64,000 nucleotides of DNA from Fredinandcohnia aciditolerans (GCA_003640645.1 QGHH01000005.1:124001-188000), one strand, 5' to 3'; numbered from the stretch's first letter, positions 28,811 through 39,045 are shown. Program-made: numbers and translations. The notes: generated from the sequence alone by a model not told the origin.

Positions 28811-29536
28811 ATGAAAAAATATGCATTAATCACAGGTGCGAGTGGAGGAATTGGAAGTGCTATTGCAAAAGAAGTTGCCAGTCTAGGTTATTCGTTATAT
28901 TTACATTACAACGAAAATGAAAAGGCAGTAAAGAGTTTAGCGGAAGAATTGGTGAGGAAAGGTGTAGAATCATATCTGGTAAAGGCTGATTTAAGTCAAA
29001 GAACCGGTGCTGAATCTGTGGTAACTCAATTACAGCATCCAATTGACACCATTGTTCATAATTCAGGGAAAAGTGTGTTTGGATTAATGACTGATTTTAA
29101 TCAAAAAACGGTCGATCAAATGGTGCAGCTTCATGTAACTACACCTTATATGTTAACGCAAGCCCTACTTCCAACTATGATAACGAAGAAAAGTGGGAAT
29201 ATCATCGTTATTTCTTCAATTTGGGGAATAACGGGGGCATCTTGTGAGGTGCTTTATTCCATGGTAAAGGGTGGTCAACTCTCGTTTGTAAAAGCATTAG
29301 CGAAGGAAGTTGCGTTAAGTGGAGTACGAGTGAATGCGGTCGCACCTGGTGCGATTAATACGAACATGCTACAGGAGTTCACTGAAGAGGATATACAAGG
29401 TATAAGTGGAGAGATTCCAATGGGAAGAATAGGTGAACCAATTGAGGTAGCAAATACGGTTGGTTTTTTACTCTCCGGCAAGGCTTCTTATATCACTGGA
29501 CAAGTTTTGTCCGTAAATGGTGGTTGGCATTGTTAG
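28811..29536 (+). CDS. ymfI: Short-chain dehydrogenase/reductase YmfI
   Basis: A 241-aa classical SDR with TGASGGIG at residues 8-15, a VHNSG motif in place of NNAG, and a YSMVK catalytic Tyr/Lys pair near 150. It resembles FabG-type 3-oxoacyl-ACP reductases, but the substrate is not known. The ATG at 28811 is 8 nt from AAGGGG; the ATG at 28805 is too close. Confidence 0.9.
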   Translation: MKKYALITGASGGIGSAIAKEVASLGYSLYLHYNENEKAVKSLAEELVRKGVESYLVKADLSQRTGAESVVTQLQHPIDTIVHNSGKSVFGLMTDFNQKTVDQMVQLHVTTPYMLTQALLPTMITKKSGNIIVISSIWGITGASCEVLYSMVKGGQLSFVKALAKEVALSGVRVNAVAPGAINTNMLQEFTEEDIQGISGEIPMGRIGEPIEVANTVGFLLSGKASYITGQVLSVNGGWHC

Positions 29537-29636
29537 TTTGTGTATAAGTGTTCAAACACGACAAAAATTTTTAATGAATAATTTACCTTACAATCGACAA
29601 ACTAACATTGTATTAACCTTATAAGGAGGGTCACTT

Positions 29637-29879
29637 ATGTCAGTACTAGACAATTTTGAAGAGTGGAAAGATTTTTTAGGTGATCGCTTGCAGCATGCTA
29701 AATCTGAGGGAATGGATGAACAAGTTATCAGTAATATGGCTCAACAATTAGGTGATTACCTAGCTAACGAAGTAGAGCCTAAAAATGCTCAAGAAAAAGT
29801 ATTACGGGACCTCTGGACCGTTGCTTCTGAAGAAGAGCAACAAGCGATTGCAAATGTAATGATTAAACTTGTCCAATAG
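29637..29879 (+). CDS. ymfJ: DUF3243 protein YmfJ
   Basis: An 80-aa soluble acidic protein of the DUF3243 family, matching B. subtilis YmfJ in place and length (LDNFEEWKDFLGDRL; ATG after AAGGAGGG). Function unknown. A terminator separates it from ymfK. Confidence 0.92.
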   Translation: MSVLDNFEEWKDFLGDRLQHAKSEGMDEQVISNMAQQLGDYLANEVEPKNAQEKVLRDLWTVASEEEQQAIANVMIKLVQ

Positions 29880-29898
29880 GTTTCGTAGTAGGTTGAAT

Positions 29899-29925
29899 GC
29901 AGAGAGGATTTTCCTCTCTTTTTTA
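29899..29925 (+). terminator. Terminator after ymfJ
   Basis: AGAGAGGA/TCCTCTCT arms with a TTT-type loop and six T. Confidence 0.9.
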
Positions 29926-30054
29926 TTTAAGTAAAATTCCCTTAAATTTTTTATGCCCCTCTATAAAATATGGATTGATTAGTTTATAATAATATTGATG
30001 CAATATTTCATAGTTGGAATTTTTAACCACGGATTGTATGAGGGGCTGGGACAC

Positions 30055-30840
30055 TTGGAGAAAAAAGAGTGGTATTTGGAATATGAAATAGCAAAAAATC
30101 GCCCAGGACTCCTAGGGGATATTTCTTCCTTGCTAGGAATGCTTTCGATAAATATTGTTACAATAAATGGTGTAGACGATCGCAGAAGGGGCATGCTCTT
30201 ATTAAGTGATAGCAATGAACAAATTGAGAGACTTGAATCAATTTTACATACAATGGATACGATAAACGTTACAAAGCTTAGGGAACCGAAGCTTCGAGAT
30301 AAGCTTGCTGTTAGACATGGACGATATATTCAACGCGATGCTGATGATAAAAAAACATTCCGTTTTACGCGTGATGAATTGGGCTTGCTTGTTGATTTCA
30401 TGGCAGAGTTGATTAAGCAAGAGGGGCATAAGTTGATTGGAATTCGGGGTATGCCAAGGGTCGGTAAGACCGAATCAGTTGTTGCTGCTAGTGTTTGTGC
30501 ACATAAAAAGTGGTTGTTTGTGTCATCGACATTATTGAAACAAACGATGCGAAATGAATTAATTCAGGATGAATATAATGCTGATAATCTTTTTATTATT
30601 GACGGCATTGTTTCAACTAGAAGGGCAACTGAAAGGCATCTACAGCTTGTTAGGGAAATTATGAGACTGCCCGCTGTTAAATTAGTCGAGCATCCGGATA
30701 TATTTGTACGTCATACAGAGTATACATTGAATGATTTTGACTATATTATTGAACTTCGAAATAATCCTGAAGAGGAAATTACATATGATATAGAAGACCA
30801 ACAGTTTTCTAGTTCTGATTTTTCCGGTTTTAATTTTTGA
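30055..30840 (+). CDS. ymfK: DUF3388 protein YmfK
   Basis: A 261-aa protein with an N-terminal ACT-like part (NRPGLLGDISSLLGMLSINI) and a region carrying GMPRVGKTES, which looks like a P-loop. Both are conserved in YmfK. Function unknown; it lies upstream of rodZ and pgsA. The TTG at 30055 follows GAGGGG by 9 nt and gives the family N-terminus EKKEWYLEYEI; an upstream ATG at 29995 or so would add unrelated residues. Confidence 0.9.
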   Translation: MEKKEWYLEYEIAKNRPGLLGDISSLLGMLSINIVTINGVDDRRRGMLLLSDSNEQIERLESILHTMDTINVTKLREPKLRDKLAVRHGRYIQRDADDKKTFRFTRDELGLLVDFMAELIKQEGHKLIGIRGMPRVGKTESVVAASVCAHKKWLFVSSTLLKQTMRNELIQDEYNADNLFIIDGIVSTRRATERHLQLVREIMRLPAVKLVEHPDIFVRHTEYTLNDFDYIIELRNNPEEEITYDIEDQQFSSSDFSGFNF

Positions 30841-30938
30841 ATTTATTATGAATTAATCCTTTACTGAAAATGAGAAAAATGCTAGTATTATGAACGCGAA
30901 TAGACCAATAGGTATCCCGGAATTGGTAGGTGAAATAA

Positions 30939-31847
30939 ATGACTGAATTAGGATCTCGGCTTAAAGAAGCTAGAGAGCAAAAAGATTTAAGCCTTGATGA
31001 TTTACAGCAAATTACAAAAATCCAAAAAAGGTATTTGGTTGGGATTGAAGAAGGAAATTATAATGTTATGCCAGGTAAATTCTATGTCCGTGCATTTATT
31101 AAGCAATATGCTGAGGCTGTTGGACTTAACCCTGAAGAATTATTTGAAGAGTACAAGTCAGAAATCCCTGGTACATATAACGATGAAATTCCTGAACAAA
31201 TATCAAGAGTCCAATCAAGAAGACAAATTTCTACCACAAATTCGAAAATTGTTGATAAAGTACCAATCATCATATTGGCTCTTTTTCTTCTTGGTGGCGC
31301 AATGACAATCTACTGGTTTGTTTCTAAAAAGGATGTTGCCGAAGAACCAGAAACACAACTAGAGAGTCAGGAAACGGAATATGAAGAATCAAATGAGCCG
31401 CCTCCTGTTAAAGATCAACAAAAAGAAGACTCTAAAGAAGAGGAACAGGTTGCAGGTGAAACAGATAATACCCCTTCAAAAGAAGAGGAATCTGTGGAAG
31501 AAACTCCTGCTCAAGAGCTTGTAGAGGTTGAAAAACAATCGAGTACTGCAACCTTTGAGTTGAAAAATGCAGATTCATTTAAGGTGAAAGTAACGGCGGC
31601 AGATGCTGGTCAATCATGGGTCACACTTCAAAATCGTCAAAACGAAAGATTTATCTATGAAACCATTGCGAATGGTGCAACAAAAGAAGTTGATTTAACA
31701 AATCAATCTGAAGTGATTTTAACTGTTGGAAGGTCGTCTGATCTTCAAGTCGAAATCAATGGAGAACCTTTTACGTATCCGTTTGATACAGGCCAAATTG
31801 TTCGTCAAATAATTACCATAAAGTATACTCCAGGAACTGAAGAATAA
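30939..31847 (+). CDS. rodZ: Cell-shape protein RodZ (YmfM)
   Basis: A 302-aa bitopic membrane protein linking MreB to the cell wall machinery. An N-terminal Cro-type HTH (LGSRLKEAREQKDLSLDDL, residues 3-21 onward) is followed by one membrane helix near residues 107-127 (PIIILALFLLGGAMTIYWF). An acidic Glu-rich linker and a DUF4115 beta domain complete it. It is placed upstream of pgsA as in B. subtilis. Confidence 0.93.
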   Translation: MTELGSRLKEAREQKDLSLDDLQQITKIQKRYLVGIEEGNYNVMPGKFYVRAFIKQYAEAVGLNPEELFEEYKSEIPGTYNDEIPEQISRVQSRRQISTTNSKIVDKVPIIILALFLLGGAMTIYWFVSKKDVAEEPETQLESQETEYEESNEPPPVKDQQKEDSKEEEQVAGETDNTPSKEEESVEETPAQELVEVEKQSSTATFELKNADSFKVKVTAADAGQSWVTLQNRQNERFIYETIANGATKEVDLTNQSEVILTVGRSSDLQVEINGEPFTYPFDTGQIVRQIITIKYTPGTEE

Positions 31848-31848
31848 C

Positions 31849-31877
31849 AAAAGTCATCATTATGATGGCTTTTTGTT
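31849..31877 (+). terminator. Terminator after rodZ
   Basis: AAAGTCATC/GATGGCTTT arms around ATTAT with a short T-run. Confidence 0.78.
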
Positions 31878-31936
31878 TCGTATAGGTGGTATTATCACTA
31901 TTATAAGAATTTAGTAAATGTTGGAGGTATAAGATT

Positions 31937-32515
31937 GTGAATTTACCAAATAAGATTACAGTAGCAAGAATTTGCTTAATTCCACTTTTTTTAATTGTTA
32001 TGTTTGTTCCGTTTGGATGGGGTGATGTTGGAATTGGCTCAATGTCCATACCAGTTGCCCATTTAGTAGGAGCGATTATTTTTATTGTTGCTTCAAGTAC
32101 TGATTGGATTGACGGTCACTTGGCAAGAAAGCATAACTTAGTAACGAACCTTGGAAAGTTTTTAGACCCTCTTGCAGATAAGTTACTTGTATCAGCTGCA
32201 TTAGTTAGTTTAGTTCAGTTTGGACTAGCACCTGCCTGGATGGTTGTAATTATTATTAGTAGGGAATTTGCTGTAACTGGCTTACGTTTATTACTAGCCG
32301 AAGGCGGAGAGGTTTCAGCTGCAAAAATGCTCGGGAAAATAAAAATGTGGGCTCAAGTAGTAGCTGTTTCTGCATTATTATTACATAATTGGCCGTTTGA
32401 ATTTCTTTCTATCCCATTTGACATGATTGCCCTATGGGTAGCAGTTATATTTACAATTGTGTCTGGTTGGGATTATTTTGCGAAAAACAAAGGTGTCTTT
32501 GCAAACTCTAAATAG
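31937..32515 (+). CDS. pgsA: CDP-diacylglycerol-glycerol-3-phosphate phosphatidyltransferase
   Basis: PgsA (192 aa) makes phosphatidylglycerol phosphate at the membrane, the committed step to PG and cardiolipin. The CDP-alcohol phosphatidyltransferase motif is seen as [11 protein letters not shown]...[11 protein letters not shown] in the first half. About five or six helices follow. The start is GTG at 31937 after GGAGGT. Its normal neighbour cinA follows. Confidence 0.97.
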   Translation: MNLPNKITVARICLIPLFLIVMFVPFGWGDVGIGSMSIPVAHLVGAIIFIVASSTDWIDGHLARKHNLVTNLGKFLDPLADKLLVSAALVSLVQFGLAPAWMVVIIISREFAVTGLRLLLAEGGEVSAAKMLGKIKMWAQVVAVSALLLHNWPFEFLSIPFDMIALWVAVIFTIVSGWDYFAKNKGVFANSK

Positions 32516-32532
32516 GATGGAGTGGTATTTCT

Positions 32533-33780
32533 ATGAATGCTGAAATAATTGCTGTAGGTTCTGAGCTTCTTTTAGGTCAAATCGCAAATACGAATGCGCA
32601 GTTTCTTTCCAAACAACTAGCTGAGCTTGGAATCAATGTGTATTACCATACAGTTGTTGGTGATAATCCAAACCGTTTAGAGGATGCAATAAAAATCTCT
32701 CAATCTCGTTCGGATTTAATCATTTTTACTGGTGGTTTGGGACCTACCAAGGATGATTTAACAAAAGAAACAATTGCAAGGGTATTAGGAAAACAGCTTA
32801 TATTTGATGAAGCAGCCTTACGGAGTATTGAAGATTACTTTAAGAAAACAAATCGCCATATGACCGAGAATAATAAAAAACAAGCACTTGTACTTGAGGG
32901 TTCTGAAATCCTTCCAAATGACCATGGGATGGCTCCTGGAATGGGATTTAAAGTTGATAAGATTACATATATGCTCTTTCCTGGACCACCAAAAGAGCTG
33001 AATCCAATGTTCCTATCATATGGTGCACCATTCTTATTAAGATCACTTGGTGTTGTTGAACGAATTGAATCTAGGGTACTGCGTTTCTTCGGGATTGGCG
33101 AATCACAACTTGAAACAGAGATTGAAGATTTAATTGACAATCAAACAAACCCTACAATAGCCCCATTGGCTGGCGATGGTGAAGTTACACTACGACTTAC
33201 TGCCAAACACAACTCGCTAGACGTTGCAAATCAACTGCTAGATCATACTGAGGCTGAAATAGTAAAAAGAGTAGGTAAGTTCTTATATGGGTATGACTCG
33301 ACTTCCCTAGTAAATGAACTCATGAATAAGCTTAAAACTTCAAAGCATACAATTGCAAGTGCGGAAAGCTTAACGGGTGGCTTATTTGCTGAGGAGCTTA
33401 CCAATCTAGCGGGTTCGTCAGCAGTAGTGAAGGGTGGAATAGTTTGCTATACAAACGAAGTAAAAGAACAGGTGCTGCATGTAAAGAAAGAAACCCTAGA
33501 TACAGAAGGTGCTGTTAGTAGTTCTACAGCAGAACAACTTGCGGAGAACATAAAGAAACTTTTAAAATCTGATATAGGGATTAGTTTTACAGGTGTAGCA
33601 GGTCCAAGTGAGTCGGAAGGAAAGCCAGTAGGGACAGTATATATTGGGATTTCTTATTTAGATCAACCGACTAAGGTATTTCCGTTGCAATTAGCTGGTT
33701 CCCGTCAAGGAATTCGAACTAGAACGGTTAAATACGGTTTTTATTATTTACTGCAATTATTAAATGAACAGAGAAACTGA
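32533..33780 (+). CDS. cinA: Competence/damage-inducible protein CinA
   Basis: A 415-aa protein with an N-terminal MoCF-like domain ([15 protein letters not shown]) and a C-terminal CinA domain ([14 protein letters not shown]), a nicotinamide-nucleotide amidase fold in related proteins. It is the usual upstream neighbour of recA in Gram-positives; here two inserted loci and the recA promoter lie between them. The length is normal. Confidence 0.95.
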   Translation: MNAEIIAVGSELLLGQIANTNAQFLSKQLAELGINVYYHTVVGDNPNRLEDAIKISQSRSDLIIFTGGLGPTKDDLTKETIARVLGKQLIFDEAALRSIEDYFKKTNRHMTENNKKQALVLEGSEILPNDHGMAPGMGFKVDKITYMLFPGPPKELNPMFLSYGAPFLLRSLGVVERIESRVLRFFGIGESQLETEIEDLIDNQTNPTIAPLAGDGEVTLRLTAKHNSLDVANQLLDHTEAEIVKRVGKFLYGYDSTSLVNELMNKLKTSKHTIASAESLTGGLFAEELTNLAGSSAVVKGGIVCYTNEVKEQVLHVKKETLDTEGAVSSSTAEQLAENIKKLLKSDIGISFTGVAGPSESEGKPVGTVYIGISYLDQPTKVFPLQLAGSRQGIRTRTVKYGFYYLLQLLNEQRN

Positions 33781-33792
33781 TTTTTTGCTTTA

Positions 33793-33824
33793 ACAAGACG
33801 ATCCTGGTGGATTGTCTTTTTTTT
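33793..33824 (+). terminator. Terminator after cinA
   Basis: AAGACGATCC/GGATTGTCTT arms around TGGT, followed by eight T. Confidence 0.9.
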
Positions 33825-33875
33825 ATAGAATCAAATGGGGTAATATATAGAGAAAAAGATGAAGGAGAAAAGACG

Positions 33876-34790
33876 ATGATACGAACTAATCAACATATCG
33901 TTCCACATTTATGGTATGACAAGGAGGCGAAAGAAGCAGCAGAGTTTTATGCTTCCATTTTTCCAGACTCAAGAATTACAAATATAATAACACTTCACGA
34001 TACACCTTCAGGAGATGCCGATTTAGTTTCATTTGAGCTGTTGGGACAGAAGTTTATGGCAATAAGTGCTGGCCCTTTTTTTAAATTCAATCCATCGATA
34101 TCATTCTTTGTCAATTTTGATCCTGCACAAGAAAAAGACGCAAGCGAGAAGCTGAATGAAGTGTGGATCAAATTATCTGAAGGTGGTAAGGTATTAATAC
34201 CACTTGATAAGTATCCCTTCAGTGAGAAATATGGCTGGGTTCAAGATAAGTTTGGTTTGTCATGGCAGTTAATTCTCACCAATCCAGAAGGTGAGAAGCG
34301 GCCACCAATCGTGCCTTCGTTATTGTTTGTTGGAGATCAGTGTGGAAAAGCCGAGGAGGCAATTAATTATTATTTATCGGTATTTAAGAACTCAAAGCAG
34401 GGCCCAATCGTCCGCTATCCTCAGAATATGGAACCTAATCGAGAAGGAACAATCATGTTTTCTGATTTCATGCTTGAGAACCAGTGGTTTGCCGCAATGG
34501 ACAGTGCTGAAGAACATAAATTCAATTTCAACGAAGCAATCTCGTTTATGGTTTATTGTGATACACAAGAAGAAATTGATTATTATTGGGAAAAGCTGTC
34601 TTCGGTTCCAGAATCCGAGCAATGTGGCTGGTTGAAAGATATGAATGGATTGTCATGGCAAATTGTACCTCGAGAAATGGATAAGATGATGAGCAGTGGT
34701 ACACCTGAACAAATTGCACGTGTTAATATGGCAATTCTAAAAATGAAAAAACTAGATCTTGGAGAGATACAGAAAGTATACAAGGATTAA
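33876..34790 (+). CDS. Two-domain VOC family protein (PhnB/3-dmu-9_3-mt type)
   Basis: A 304-aa soluble protein made of two similar halves of the 3-demethylubiquinone-methyltransferase-like VOC fold. The first opens with HLWYDKEAKEAAEFYASIF; the second, from about residue 145, has CGKAEEAINYYLSVFKN. Both end in a GLSWQ(L/I) segment. Reaction unknown; members bind metal in varied ways. The ATG at 33876 is 8 nt from GGAG. It separates cinA from recA, where B. subtilis has no such gene. Confidence 0.85.
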   Translation: MIRTNQHIVPHLWYDKEAKEAAEFYASIFPDSRITNIITLHDTPSGDADLVSFELLGQKFMAISAGPFFKFNPSISFFVNFDPAQEKDASEKLNEVWIKLSEGGKVLIPLDKYPFSEKYGWVQDKFGLSWQLILTNPEGEKRPPIVPSLLFVGDQCGKAEEAINYYLSVFKNSKQGPIVRYPQNMEPNREGTIMFSDFMLENQWFAAMDSAEEHKFNFNEAISFMVYCDTQEEIDYYWEKLSSVPESEQCGWLKDMNGLSWQIVPREMDKMMSSGTPEQIARVNMAILKMKKLDLGEIQKVYKD

Positions 34791-34925
34791 TGTAAATACA
34801 ACTAGTTACATATATTTGTTTAGAAGCGCTAGTTCATGTTTATTAGATTTACATCTCAGTTCAATTATTAGAAATCAAATGATATATCATTTACAATAAT
34901 CATATTGTTTGAAAAGGAGGAATAC

Positions 34926-35120
34926 ATGATGTTAAATGACAAGCAGTTTAAATCTGAAGCATCCTCAACAGATGGAAAAGATGATAATGGGGCATTTAAA
35001 GAACTAGATGGCATAAAGAAATTAAAAAGCTTAGACTTTGACAATTCCTCAGGATTCGTTTGTGATATTAATACTGGAATTTGTGGTCCCGTAAATCAAA
35101 AGAAAGAGGGAAAAGAATGA
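34926..35120 (+). CDS. 64-aa protein with a CX6C pair, coupled to a DsbA-like gene
   Basis: I do not recognise this protein. It is hydrophilic and charged, without signal peptide or membrane helix. The only cysteines lie in the C-terminal segment FVCDINTGICGP (Cys46 and Cys53). A strong AAAAGGAGG site precedes the ATG at 34926. Its TGA overlaps the ATG of the following DsbA-family gene, so the two are translated together. It might be a substrate, chaperone or redox partner of that protein. Confidence 0.75.
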   Translation: MMLNDKQFKSEASSTDGKDDNGAFKELDGIKKLKSLDFDNSSGFVCDINTGICGPVNQKKEGKE

Positions 35121-35764
35121 AAATAACAATTTGGTCAGATTTTGTATGTCCTTTCTGTTTTATAGGGGAGTCACATTTAGATAAAGCATTAGAAAATTTT
35201 ACACATGCAAAAGAAGTTGAAATAGAATATAAAAGTTTTTTACTTATGCCAGATGCGAAATATGTTCCTGGACAAAATTATGCTGAAACCTTTTCTAGTA
35301 TGAAGGGAGTTCCATTAGAACAGGCTGAAGGAATGCTTAAACAAGTGACAGACATGGCCAAAAACTCTGGTATTGAGATCAACTACGATAAAGCTAAACT
35401 TACAAGCACATATGATGCACATCGCGTTTTTCAATATGCAAAGGAGCAAGGGAAAGGTAATGAATTTTTCAATCGTTTCTATGCGGCCCATTTTACAGAA
35501 GGTGAAGTCTTAAGCGACACAGATACAGTAGTTCGTTTGGCTGAAGAGGTAGGTCTTGATGGAGCGCAAGTACGTAAAGTCATGGAAAGTAAAGAACATA
35601 CTGATCAGGTGACGAATGACATCTCTGAGGCACGTTCGGTTGGTGTACAAGGGGTTCCATTCTTTGTAATTGATAACAAGTATGCTGTTTCGGGTGCTCA
35701 ACCAGTTGAAGTGTTTAATCAAGTTCTAGATAAGGTATGGGAGGAAGAGCATTCCAATAAATAG
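35117..35764 (+). CDS. DsbA family oxidoreductase (FrnE-like)
   Basis: A 215-aa cytosolic thioredoxin-fold protein with active site CPFC at residues 11-14 and the cis-Pro loop GVQGVPFFVI near 180. It belongs to the FrnE/polyketide-associated dithiol isomerase group and lacks a signal peptide. The ATG at 35117 overlaps the stop of the 64-aa gene. A hairpin that may be its terminator follows. Confidence 0.9.
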   Translation: MKITIWSDFVCPFCFIGESHLDKALENFTHAKEVEIEYKSFLLMPDAKYVPGQNYAETFSSMKGVPLEQAEGMLKQVTDMAKNSGIEINYDKAKLTSTYDAHRVFQYAKEQGKGNEFFNRFYAAHFTEGEVLSDTDTVVRLAEEVGLDGAQVRKVMESKEHTDQVTNDISEARSVGVQGVPFFVIDNKYAVSGAQPVEVFNQVLDKVWEEEHSNK

Positions 35765-35791
35765 AATGATTAAGTTGTAATATTTATAAAA

Positions 35792-35828
35792 ATGGCGTAA
35801 GTGTGCATATGCTTACGTCATCTTTATT
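35792..35828 (+). terminator. Possible terminator after the dsbA-like gene
   Basis: ATGGCGTAAG and CTTACGTCAT arms with a 10-nt loop, then CTTTATT; the T-tail is weak. Confidence 0.55.
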
Positions 35829-35947
35829 ATCGATTACCTATTTTTGAAGAGCTAAAATTCAAATTTGTTGGTTTCTATCTCTTTGAAAATATGATTTTTG
35901 ACTATCAAAAATTGGATTAATGGGAAAAAACTATTAATAAAAATAAG

Positions 35948-35961
35948 CGAATAAATGTTCG
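35948..35961 (+). promoter_or_regulatory. SOS (LexA) box of recA
   Basis: CGAAT-AAAT-GTTCG differs from the Bacillus box CGAACnnnnGTTCG at one position. It lies just upstream of the recA -35 region. Confidence 0.85.
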
Positions 35962-35970
35962 ACTTTTTGC

Positions 35971-35999
35971 TTGGCAAATCGAACAAAACATTGTATAGT
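35971..35999 (+). promoter_or_regulatory. Sigma-A promoter of recA
   Basis: TTGGCA (35971-35976), 17 bp, TATAGT (35994-35999), placed 34 bp before the start codon. Confidence 0.8.
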
Positions 36000-36032
36000 A
36001 ATAATAGTTTCACGAATAAAGGAGGAAATATA

Positions 36033-37073
36033 GTGAGTGATCGTCAAGCGGCCTTAGAAATGGCATTGAAGCAGATAGAGAAACAGTTTGGTAAGGGCTC
36101 AATCATGAAGCTTGGAGAACAAACTGATCGTAGAATTTCCACTATCTCAAGTGGTTCACTAGCAGTAGACGTAGCATTAGGTGTTGGAGGATATCCAAGA
36201 GGACGGATAATTGAAATATATGGACCAGAAAGCTCTGGTAAAACAACGGTAGCACTTCATGCGATTGCTGAGGTACAAAAAACTGGTGGACAAGCTGCGT
36301 TTATTGACGCGGAACATGCGCTTGATCCAGCATATGCACAAAAATTGGGTGTAAACATTGATGAACTATTATTATCGCAGCCTGACACTGGTGAACAAGC
36401 ATTAGAAATAGCTGAAGCATTAGTACGTAGTGGTGCAGTCGATATTTTAGTAGTTGACTCTGTTGCTGCACTTGTTCCAAAAGCAGAAATCGAAGGTGAA
36501 ATGGGAGATTCCCATATGGGTCTACAAGCCCGCTTAATGTCACAAGCATTACGTAAGCTTTCAGGTGCAATCAATAAATCAAATACAATTGCAATTTTCA
36601 TTAACCAGGTCCGTGAAAAAATTGGAGTAATGTTCGGAAACCCAGAAACAACTCCAGGCGGTCGCGCGCTCAAATTCTATTCTTCTGTAAGACTAGAGGT
36701 TCGTCGTGCGGAACAATTAAAACAAGGCAATGAACTTGTTGGTAATAGAACCAAGGTGAAGATTGTTAAGAATAAAGTAGCCCCACCATTTAAAACAGCA
36801 GAAGTAGACATTATGTACGGAGAAGGAATTTCAATTGAGGGCGAAATCATTGATATCGGTTCGGAACTTGATATCGTCCAAAAGAGCGGCTCTTGGTATT
36901 CTTATAATGAAGAAAGAGTCGGTCAAGGGCGCGAAAATGCAAAACAATTCTTAAAAGAAAACCCAGATGTTCGTAATGAGATCCTTCAGCAAATTAGAAA
37001 TCATTATGGACTTGACGGTGTTAAAGTAGCACCTGCTGATGAGGAACAAGAAGAGTTTGATTTACTAGACTAA
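36033..37073 (+). CDS. recA: Recombinase RecA
   Basis: RecA (346 aa) forms the strand-exchange filament and activates LexA cleavage. Walker A GPESSGKT is at residues 64-71, and the N-terminal [19 protein letters not shown] and L2-loop region are intact. The start is GTG at 36033 after GGAGG; an in-frame ATG at 35955 would read through the promoter and is rejected. An SOS box lies upstream. Confidence 0.98.
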   Translation: MSDRQAALEMALKQIEKQFGKGSIMKLGEQTDRRISTISSGSLAVDVALGVGGYPRGRIIEIYGPESSGKTTVALHAIAEVQKTGGQAAFIDAEHALDPAYAQKLGVNIDELLLSQPDTGEQALEIAEALVRSGAVDILVVDSVAALVPKAEIEGEMGDSHMGLQARLMSQALRKLSGAINKSNTIAIFINQVREKIGVMFGNPETTPGGRALKFYSSVRLEVRRAEQLKQGNELVGNRTKVKIVKNKVAPPFKTAEVDIMYGEGISIEGEIIDIGSELDIVQKSGSWYSYNEERVGQGRENAKQFLKENPDVRNEILQQIRNHYGLDGVKVAPADEEQEEFDLLD

Positions 37074-37237
37074 TCATCAAAGTTGAGGCACAGTTAATGT
37101 GTCTCTTCTTTATTTTCCCCATTAACTTACTTTTTTCAACACGATAGAAAAACCTCATTACTTACCAAAAAGCCTTTATAATCACATGGTTACTCAATAA
37201 AATTTCCATTTTCATGTAATACTATTTCTGACAGGCC

Positions 37238-37266
37238 TTGACAATAAAAATTCACAGATTTACAAT
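37238..37266 (+). promoter_or_regulatory. Sigma-A promoter of rny
   Basis: Perfect TTGACA (37238-37243), 17 bp, TACAAT (37261-37266). This gives a leader of about 210 nt. Confidence 0.8.
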
Positions 37267-37270
37267 TAAA

Positions 37271-37429
37271 ATGTATATTTTACATTTTGTTAGAATTAAA
37301 ACGTTAGAAGCAAAACTCGGTTTGAGCTTTTGCTATTCAGACCCGGAGTAGTCTGAGCTGCTTTCGGTCGTAACCTAAGAATCTGATTAGCTTAAAAAGC
37401 CTTTGTGCTGTATATTGTAAAATGTACAT
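37271..37429 (+). promoter_or_regulatory. Structured 5' leader of rny
   Basis: Bases 37271-37284 and 37416-37429 can form a 14-bp helix with one G-U pair, closing a domain of about 130 nt. Inside lie hairpins AGCAAAACTC/GAGcTTTTGCT (37309-37334) and TCAGAC/GTCTGA (37337-37356). The first arm can also pair locally (AAAATGTA/TACATTTT), so two exclusive folds are possible. The predicted start point is at about 37273, so the outer base pairs may lie outside the transcript. The rest of the 409-bp gap holds the weak recA terminator and the promoter. Confidence 0.55.
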
Positions 37430-37482
37430 GCCGACATTTTGATCTAGCAAGAAAAAGTTTATAGCAAGAGGAGGTGAAGAAG

Positions 37483-39045
37483 ATGGATCCCATTTCTATA
37501 ATCATCTCCGCTTTGTTTGGCCTAATCGTCGGTGCGATTGTTGGCTTTTATGTTCGTAAGTCTATTGCCGAAACTAAAATTGCTGGTGCAAAAAGTGTTG
37601 CCGAACAAATTATTGAAGATGCAAATAGAGAAGCAGATTCTTTAAAGAAGGAAGCACTGTTAGAGGCAAAGGATGAAATTCACAAACTTCGTACAGAGGC
37701 AGAAAAGGAAATCCGTGATCGAAGAAACGAACTACAAAAACAAGAAAATCGTTTATTGCAGAAAGAAGAGAACCTTGATCGTAAGGATGAAACATTAGAT
37801 AAACGCGAATCCATGCTAGAAAAGAAAGAGGATTCTCTCGCTCAAAGACAACAGCATATTGAAGAGATGGAAAGCAAAGTGGAAGAGATGGTACACAAGC
37901 AACAAGCCGAACTTGAGCGAATCTCTAGCTTAACACGTGAAGAAGCAAAGCAAATCATCCTTGAACGTATTGAAAACGAGCTTTCCCATGATATAGCTAT
38001 GATGGTAAAAGAAGCAGAAAATCGTGCAAAGGAAGAATCTGATAAGAAAGCAAAAGAAGTACTTTCTCTTGCTATTCAAAGATGTGCCGCTGATCATGTC
38101 GCAGAAACTACAGTATCTGTAGTTAACTTGCCTAATGATGAGATGAAGGGACGTATTATTGGAAGAGAAGGACGAAATATACGTACACTTGAAACATTAA
38201 CGGGTATTGACCTTATCATCGATGATACACCAGAGGCTGTTATTTTATCTGGCTTTGATCCAATTCGGCGTGAAACAGCTAGAATCGCACTTGAAAAACT
38301 TGTTCAAGACGGACGTATTCACCCAGCACGTATTGAAGAAATGGTAGACAAATCAAGACGTGAGGTAGACGAATACATTCGTGAAGTGGGTGAACAAACA
38401 ACCTTCGAGGTTGGTGTTCATGGACTCCATCCGGATTTAATTAAGATTTTAGGTCGCTTGAAGTATCGTACAAGCTACGGCCAAAATGTCTTAAAACACT
38501 CAATGGAAGTATCGTTCTTAGCAGGCTTAATGGCTGCTGAGTTAGGTGAAGATGAAACATTGGCTCGACGTGCTGGACTACTGCATGATATTGGTAAAGC
38601 AATTGACCATGAAGTGGAAGGTAGTCACGTTGAAATCGGTGTAGAACTCGCCACGAAATATAAAGAGCATCCAGTTGTAATTAATAGTATTGCTTCCCAC
38701 CATGGTGATACAGAACCAACATCAATTATAGCTGTATTGGTTGCAGCAGCCGATGCTTTATCTGCCGCAAGACCAGGTGCACGAAGTGAGACACTTGAAA
38801 ATTATATCCGCCGTTTAGAAAAGCTAGAGGAAATTTCAGAGTCATATGAAGGCGTTGAAAAATCCTTTGCAATTCAAGCAGGACGTGAAGTTAGAATTAT
38901 TGTAAAACCTGATGCGATCGATGACTTAAATGCACATCGATTAGCTCGCGACATCCGTAAACGAATCGAAGAAGAGTTGGATTATCCGGGTCATATCAAG
39001 GTTACTGTAATTCGTGAAACTAGAGCAGTTGAATACGCAAAATAA
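37483..39045 (+). CDS. rny: Ribonuclease Y
   Basis: RNase Y (520 aa) is the membrane-anchored endoribonuclease that starts mRNA decay in Bacillus. An N-terminal membrane helix (residues 4-22) is followed by a long coiled coil to about 190, a KH domain ([15 protein letters not shown]) and an HD domain with [12 protein letters not shown]. The ATG at 37483 is 8 nt from AGGAGG and gives the B. subtilis length; the GTG at 37474 overlaps the ribosome-binding site. Confidence 0.97.
   Translation: MDPISIIISALFGLIVGAIVGFYVRKSIAETKIAGAKSVAEQIIEDANREADSLKKEALLEAKDEIHKLRTEAEKEIRDRRNELQKQENRLLQKEENLDRKDETLDKRESMLEKKEDSLAQRQQHIEEMESKVEEMVHKQQAELERISSLTREEAKQIILERIENELSHDIAMMVKEAENRAKEESDKKAKEVLSLAIQRCAADHVAETTVSVVNLPNDEMKGRIIGREGRNIRTLETLTGIDLIIDDTPEAVILSGFDPIRRETARIALEKLVQDGRIHPARIEEMVDKSRREVDEYIREVGEQTTFEVGVHGLHPDLIKILGRLKYRTSYGQNVLKHSMEVSFLAGLMAAELGEDETLARRAGLLHDIGKAIDHEVEGSHVEIGVELATKYKEHPVVINSIASHHGDTEPTSIIAVLVAAADALSAARPGARSETLENYIRRLEKLEEISESYEGVEKSFAIQAGREVRIIVKPDAIDDLNAHRLARDIRKRIEEELDYPGHIKVTVIRETRAVEYAK

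Noticed and set aside
36257-36673. 138-codon minus-strand ORF inside recA
   Set aside because: It is a shadow frame of the strongly biased recA coding sequence, with no ribosome-binding site or recognisable protein. The same holds for minus-strand ORFs in pnp, asd, korA and tkt.
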